Origin: Coprococcus sp. OM04-5BH
GTDB lineage: Bacteria > Bacillota > Clostridia > Lachnospirales > Lachnospiraceae
Reading direction: 5' to 3'
Length of the DNA stretch: 64,000 bases
Assembly (NCBI RefSeq): GCF_003482105.1
Contig: NZ_QULM01000001.1
Coordinates: 868,001-932,000, forward strand
Numbering within the stretch: the stretch's first letter is position 1; the number at the start of each line of letters is the position of its first letter. The notes under the pieces were generated by a model that was not told the origin of the DNA, made no database searches, and saw only the letters and a program-made list of their open reading frames with translations. Position numbers and translations under genes: made by a program. Shown piece after piece: positions 60,866 to 64,000 of the stretch.

Positions 60866-62785
60866 ATGAAAATAATTAACTTAGGCATTCTGGCTCACGT
60901 TGACGCAGGAAAGACAACATTAACGGAGAGTTTATTGTATACCAGTGGTGCAATTGCAGAACCAGGGAGCGTAGATAAAGGCACAACAAGGACAGATACA
61001 ATGAATTTGGAGCGTCAAAGGGGAATCACTATCCAGACAGCAGTGACATCTTTTCAGTGGGAGGATGTAAAAGTCAACATTATAGATACGCCAGGCCATA
61101 TGGATTTTTTGGCGGAAGTATACCGTTCTTTATCCGTATTAGACGGAGCAGTATTATTAGTTTCTGCAAAGGATGGCATACAGGCACAGACCCGTATACT
61201 GTTTCATGCACTACAGACAATGAAGATTCCGACAATTTTTTTCATCAATAAAATTGACCAAGAGGGGATTGATTTGCCAATGGTATATCAAGAAATGAAA
61301 GCAAAGCTTTCTTCGGAAATTATAGTGAAGCAAAAGGTTGGGCAGCATCCCCATATAAATGTAACGGACAATGACGATATGGAACAGTGGGATGCGGTAA
61401 TTATGGGAAACGATGAACTATTAGAGAAATATATGTCAGGGAAACCGTTTAAAATGTCAGAACTGGAACAGGAAGAAAACAGGAGATTCCAAAACGGAAC
61501 GTTATTTCCCGTTTATCACGGAAGCGCTAAAAACAATCTGGGGATTCGGCAGCTTATAGAAGTGATTGCCAGTAAATTTTATTCATCAACGCCTGAAGGT
61601 CAATCTGAATTATGCGGACAGGTTTTTAAGATTGAATATTCAGAGAAAAGGCGGCGTTTTGTTTATGTGCGTATATATAGCGGAACATTGCATTTGAGGG
61701 ATGTTATTAGAATATCTGAAAAAGAGAAAATAAAAATCACAGAGATGTGTGTTCCGACAAACGGTGAATTATATCCATCCGATACAGCCTGCTCTGGTGA
61801 TATTGTAATTTTACCAAATGATGTTTTGCAGCTAAACAGTATTTTGGGGAACGAAATGCTGTTGCCGCAGAGAAAATTTATTGAAAATCCTCTCCCTATG
61901 CTCCAAACAACGATTGCAGTAAAGAAACCTGAACAGCGGGAAATATTGCTTGGGGCACTTACAGAAATTTCAGATGGCGACCCTCTTTTAAAATATTATG
62001 TGGATACTACAACGCATGAGATTATACTTTCTTTTTTGGGGAATGTGCAGATGGAAGTCATTTGTGCCATCCTTGAGGAAAAATATCATGTGGAGGCAGA
62101 AATAAAAGAGCCTACTGTTATATATATGGAAAGACCGCTTAGAAAAGCAGAATATACCATCCACATAGAAGTCCCGCCAAATCCTTTCTGGGCTTCTGTC
62201 GGGTTGTCCATAGAGCCGCTCCCTATTGGAAGCGGAGTGCAGTATGAAAGCAGAGTTTCACTTGGATATTTAAATCAATCGTTCCAAAATGCGGTTATGG
62301 AGGGGGTTCTTTATGGCTGCGAGCAGGGGCTGTATGGATGGAAAGTGACAGACTGTAAAATCTGTTTTGAATATGGATTGTATTATAGTCCTGTAAGTAC
62401 CCCCGCAGACTTTCGGCTGCTTTCCCCTATCGTATTGGAGCAGGCTTTAAAAAAAGCAGGGACAGAACTATTAGAGCCATATCTCCACTTTGAAATTTAT
62501 GCACCGCAGGAATATCTCTCACGGGCGTATCATGATGCTCCAAGGTATTGTGCAGATATTGTAAGTACTCAGATAAAGAATGACGAGGTCATTCTGAAAG
62601 GAGAAATCCCTGCTAGATGTATTCAAGAATACAGGAACGATTTAACTTATTTCACAAATGGGCAGGGAGTCTGCTTGACAGAGTTAAAAGGATACCAGCC
62701 AGCTATTGGTAAATTTATTTGCCAACCCCGCCGCCCGAATAGCCGTATAGATAAGGTTCGGCATATGTTCCACAAGTTAGCTTAA
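60866..62785 (+). CDS. tet(O): Tetracycline-resistance ribosomal protection protein Tet(O)
   Basis: A 639-residue EF-G-like GTPase that removes tetracycline from ribosomes. The G-domain motifs are AHVDAGKTT (10-18), DTPGHMDF and NKID; the C-terminal loop region [12 protein letters not shown] is that of ribosomal protection proteins. From memory it follows Tet(O) almost residue for residue, with few differences, including EPGSVDKG near residue 35 (usual form ELGSVDEG) and IRQLIE (usual TRQLIE). The former equals the Tet(W)-like wording, so a short mosaic patch is possible. GGAGG precedes the ATG. Confidence 0.95.
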   Translation: MKIINLGILAHVDAGKTTLTESLLYTSGAIAEPGSVDKGTTRTDTMNLERQRGITIQTAVTSFQWEDVKVNIIDTPGHMDFLAEVYRSLSVLDGAVLLVSAKDGIQAQTRILFHALQTMKIPTIFFINKIDQEGIDLPMVYQEMKAKLSSEIIVKQKVGQHPHINVTDNDDMEQWDAVIMGNDELLEKYMSGKPFKMSELEQEENRRFQNGTLFPVYHGSAKNNLGIRQLIEVIASKFYSSTPEGQSELCGQVFKIEYSEKRRRFVYVRIYSGTLHLRDVIRISEKEKIKITEMCVPTNGELYPSDTACSGDIVILPNDVLQLNSILGNEMLLPQRKFIENPLPMLQTTIAVKKPEQREILLGALTEISDGDPLLKYYVDTTTHEIILSFLGNVQMEVICAILEEKYHVEAEIKEPTVIYMERPLRKAEYTIHIEVPPNPFWASVGLSIEPLPIGSGVQYESRVSLGYLNQSFQNAVMEGVLYGCEQGLYGWKVTDCKICFEYGLYYSPVSTPADFRLLSPIVLEQALKKAGTELLEPYLHFEIYAPQEYLSRAYHDAPRYCADIVSTQIKNDEVILKGEIPARCIQEYRNDLTYFTNGQGVCLTELKGYQPAIGKFICQPRRPNSRIDKVRHMFHKLA

Positions 62786-62839
62786 CAGCTTGCAAAAGTC
62801 ATATAAAATGAGATTTGAAAGGATTAGAGACTAATTATG

Positions 62840-63010
62840 ATGAAATGCGAATGGATATTGTGTCCTGTTTGAGGGAGCAAAACCCGTAATAAAATTAGGA
62901 AGGACACTGTTTTGGAGAATTATCCCCTTTATTGTCCAAAATGCAGACAAGAAAGATTGATTAAAGTTGACAACTTGAAGATAACTGTCATCAAAGAGCC
63001 AGACGCTTAA
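62840..63010 (+). pseudogene. Cys-rich KTR small gene with nonsense mutation
   Basis: The frame reads MKCEWILCPV, then TGA at 62870-62872, then GSKTRNKIRKDTVLENY, CPKCRQERLIKV and on to a stop at 63010. The family (small Cys-rich zinc-ribbon proteins, KTR type) follows tetracycline genes in many conjugative elements and has Cys at the mutated position: TGC or TGT became TGA. Everything else is intact, so decay is recent. Confidence 0.85.
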
Positions 63011-63092
63011 GACGCAGAGCCGATTATTTTTGTAATATATTAGAGCATCTAGAAGAAACTATTTATCAAATTTTATGAAAAGGAATGAGCAT

Positions 63093-63527
63093 ATGTTTGG
63101 AGAAACATTGCATTGCGGTGAACTTATAAAGAGACTTAACGATGCACTTGGAAGAAAGGCTAATAATACGTTGATGTGCAATGATGTCACCCTTTCGCAG
63201 ATTAAGGTCCTCGCAACTATCAGCGAGGCAGCCGATGAGACGATAACGCTAAAAGAACTTGAAAAGCATTTTGAAGTTAAACAGGCAACGATGGCAGGAA
63301 TTGCTGCACGTCTGGAAAAAAATGGGATGATAGAGGGGTTTTATGATTCAAATGATAAAAGAATCAAACATGTAAAGCTCACGGCAAAAGGTGAGGAGAT
63401 ATGCAAGACGGCAAGAGCTTCAATGGATGAAAATGAGAGGGAACTTTTAAAGGCACTTAATGATGATGAAAAAGGACAGCTTAGAAATCTTTTGCAGAAA
63501 GTATATGACAGTATCAAGTCATGCTGA
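63093..63527 (+). CDS. MarR-family transcriptional regulator
   Basis: A 144-residue winged-helix regulator. The DNA-binding part has LKELEKHFEVKQATMAGIAAR and the wing KMGMIEGFYDSNDKR-like stretch; long N- and C-terminal helices form the dimer. MarR proteins usually repress a neighbouring efflux operon and release DNA on binding a ligand. Here the next gene, 47 bases on, is an ABC exporter. ATG 63093 follows AAAGGA by 8 bases; ATG 63075 is an alternative. Confidence 0.9.
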   Translation: MFGETLHCGELIKRLNDALGRKANNTLMCNDVTLSQIKVLATISEAADETITLKELEKHFEVKQATMAGIAARLEKNGMIEGFYDSNDKRIKHVKLTAKGEEICKTARASMDENERELLKALNDDEKGQLRNLLQKVYDSIKSC

Positions 63528-63574
63528 CTGTAGACTTATAAGGTGAATTTAATCGAAGGGAGAATGATAAAAAT

Positions 63575-64000
63575 ATGATAAAAACATTAGCAAAATGTAT
63601 GGGCAAATATAAAAAAGAATCAATTATAACGCCAATATTTACTGCAGTTGAAGTTTTTTTGGAAATTCTTATTCCATTTATAACAGCCTCAATAATTGAT
63701 AAAGGAATACAGGCCGGAGATATGAGAAAGGTTGGTATTTATGGTGGAATAATGCTTATTATAGCATTTTTGAGCCTTTTTTGTGGTATACAGGCAGGAA
63801 AGTATGGGGCGGCAGCATCAACAGGATTTGCGTGTAATCTGAGAGAGAAAATGTATGAAAATATACAGACATTTTCATTTTCTAATATTGATAAATTCAG
63901 TACAGCAGGTCTTGTAACACGTATGACAACTGATGTAACTAATGTACAGAATGCTTATCAGATGATAATAAGGAGTGTTGTGAGAGCACCTCTCATGATG
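63575..64000 (+). CDS. ABC exporter, membrane domain, cut by window edge
   Basis: The first 142 residues of a type I ABC exporter half-transporter. Hydrophobic helices (AVEVFLEILIPFITASIID, GGIMLIIAFLSLF) and the coupling-helix pattern FSFSNIDKFSTAGLVTRMTTDV are typical of the multidrug/lipid exporter family. The ATPase domain lies beyond the window. It probably forms an operon with the MarR gene and a second half-transporter outside the window (inference). Confidence 0.88.
   Translation, partial: MIKTLAKCMGKYKKESIITPIFTAVEVFLEILIPFITASIIDKGIQAGDMRKVGIYGGIMLIIAFLSLFCGIQAGKYGAAASTGFACNLREKMYENIQTFSFSNIDKFSTAGLVTRMTTDVTNVQNAYQMIIRSVVRAPLMM

Overview
The window looks like a chromosomal segment of a gut Lachnospiraceae-type Firmicute (Coprococcus-like; a family-level inference). 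The basis is moderate-to-low GC, AGGAGG-type ribosome sites, an oxygen-sensitive class III ribonucleotide reductase, the GlgC/GlgD glycogen pair, SpoVG, HelD, and lipoproteins with Thr/Glu/Asp-rich linkers. No rRNA, CRISPR array or intact insertion sequence was seen.

Layout. 1-3.4 kb: metal handling (edge-truncated P-type ATPase, small HMA protein and ZIP transporter behind an operator-filled promoter). 3.5-11.3 kb: VOC protein, aldo/keto reductase, RlmH, potassium channel, thioredoxin, a DUF4342 protein and a two-component system followed by a lipoprotein. 11.5-13.6 kb: uracil salvage (uraA-upp). 14.3-18.3 kb: hisS and an MBOAT/SGNH acyl-transfer pair. 18.5-28.5 kb: a DUF11 protein with a sporulation-type promoter, a lipoprotein serpin, a phosphatase, a rhomboid protease, a large subtilase, HelD and a lipase-like hydrolase. 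28.6-34.1 kb: an ABC exporter, a Fur-type regulator, an aminotransferase and an asparaginase with a long acidic tail. 34.4-43.3 kb: glgC-glgD, spoVG, then an operon of a one-domain GlmU, pth, mfd and a parvulin lipoprotein. 43.3-46.7 kb: dut, nrdG and nrdD with tandem NrdR-like boxes. 47.2-52.0 kb: two tandem exported trigger-factor-like lipoproteins, tRNA-Leu(CAG), greA and lysS.

From about 52.05 kb to the right edge the DNA is a decayed, mosaic integrative conjugative element (ICE) next to lysS. It has att-like clusters of short repeats, three DUF6462-type genes, a hairpin-dense stretch with no confident gene, the C-terminal scrap of a VirB4-type conjugation ATPase, and the CD1108-type NlpC/P60 protein. 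These are followed by a protein with a SpoVG-like C-terminus and a truncated DUF6674-like gene. Two resistance units have been inserted: an ABC-F plus Lnu-type nucleotidyltransferase cassette with its own promoter, attenuator and terminator, and tet(O) with a Tn916/tet(M)-style attenuated leader. A Cys-rich KTR pseudogene, a MarR regulator and an edge-truncated ABC exporter follow.

The observations most worth checking are: a fixed-geometry leader motif before three unrelated genes (GGCAA-N13-TGATGTTC-N19-ATG); the hairpin-rich stretch inside the ICE; a palindrome filling a promoter spacer; the sigma-K-like promoter of the DUF11 gene; the tandem NrdR-like boxes; the two secreted trigger-factor-like proteins; and the two translation-linked resistance leaders.
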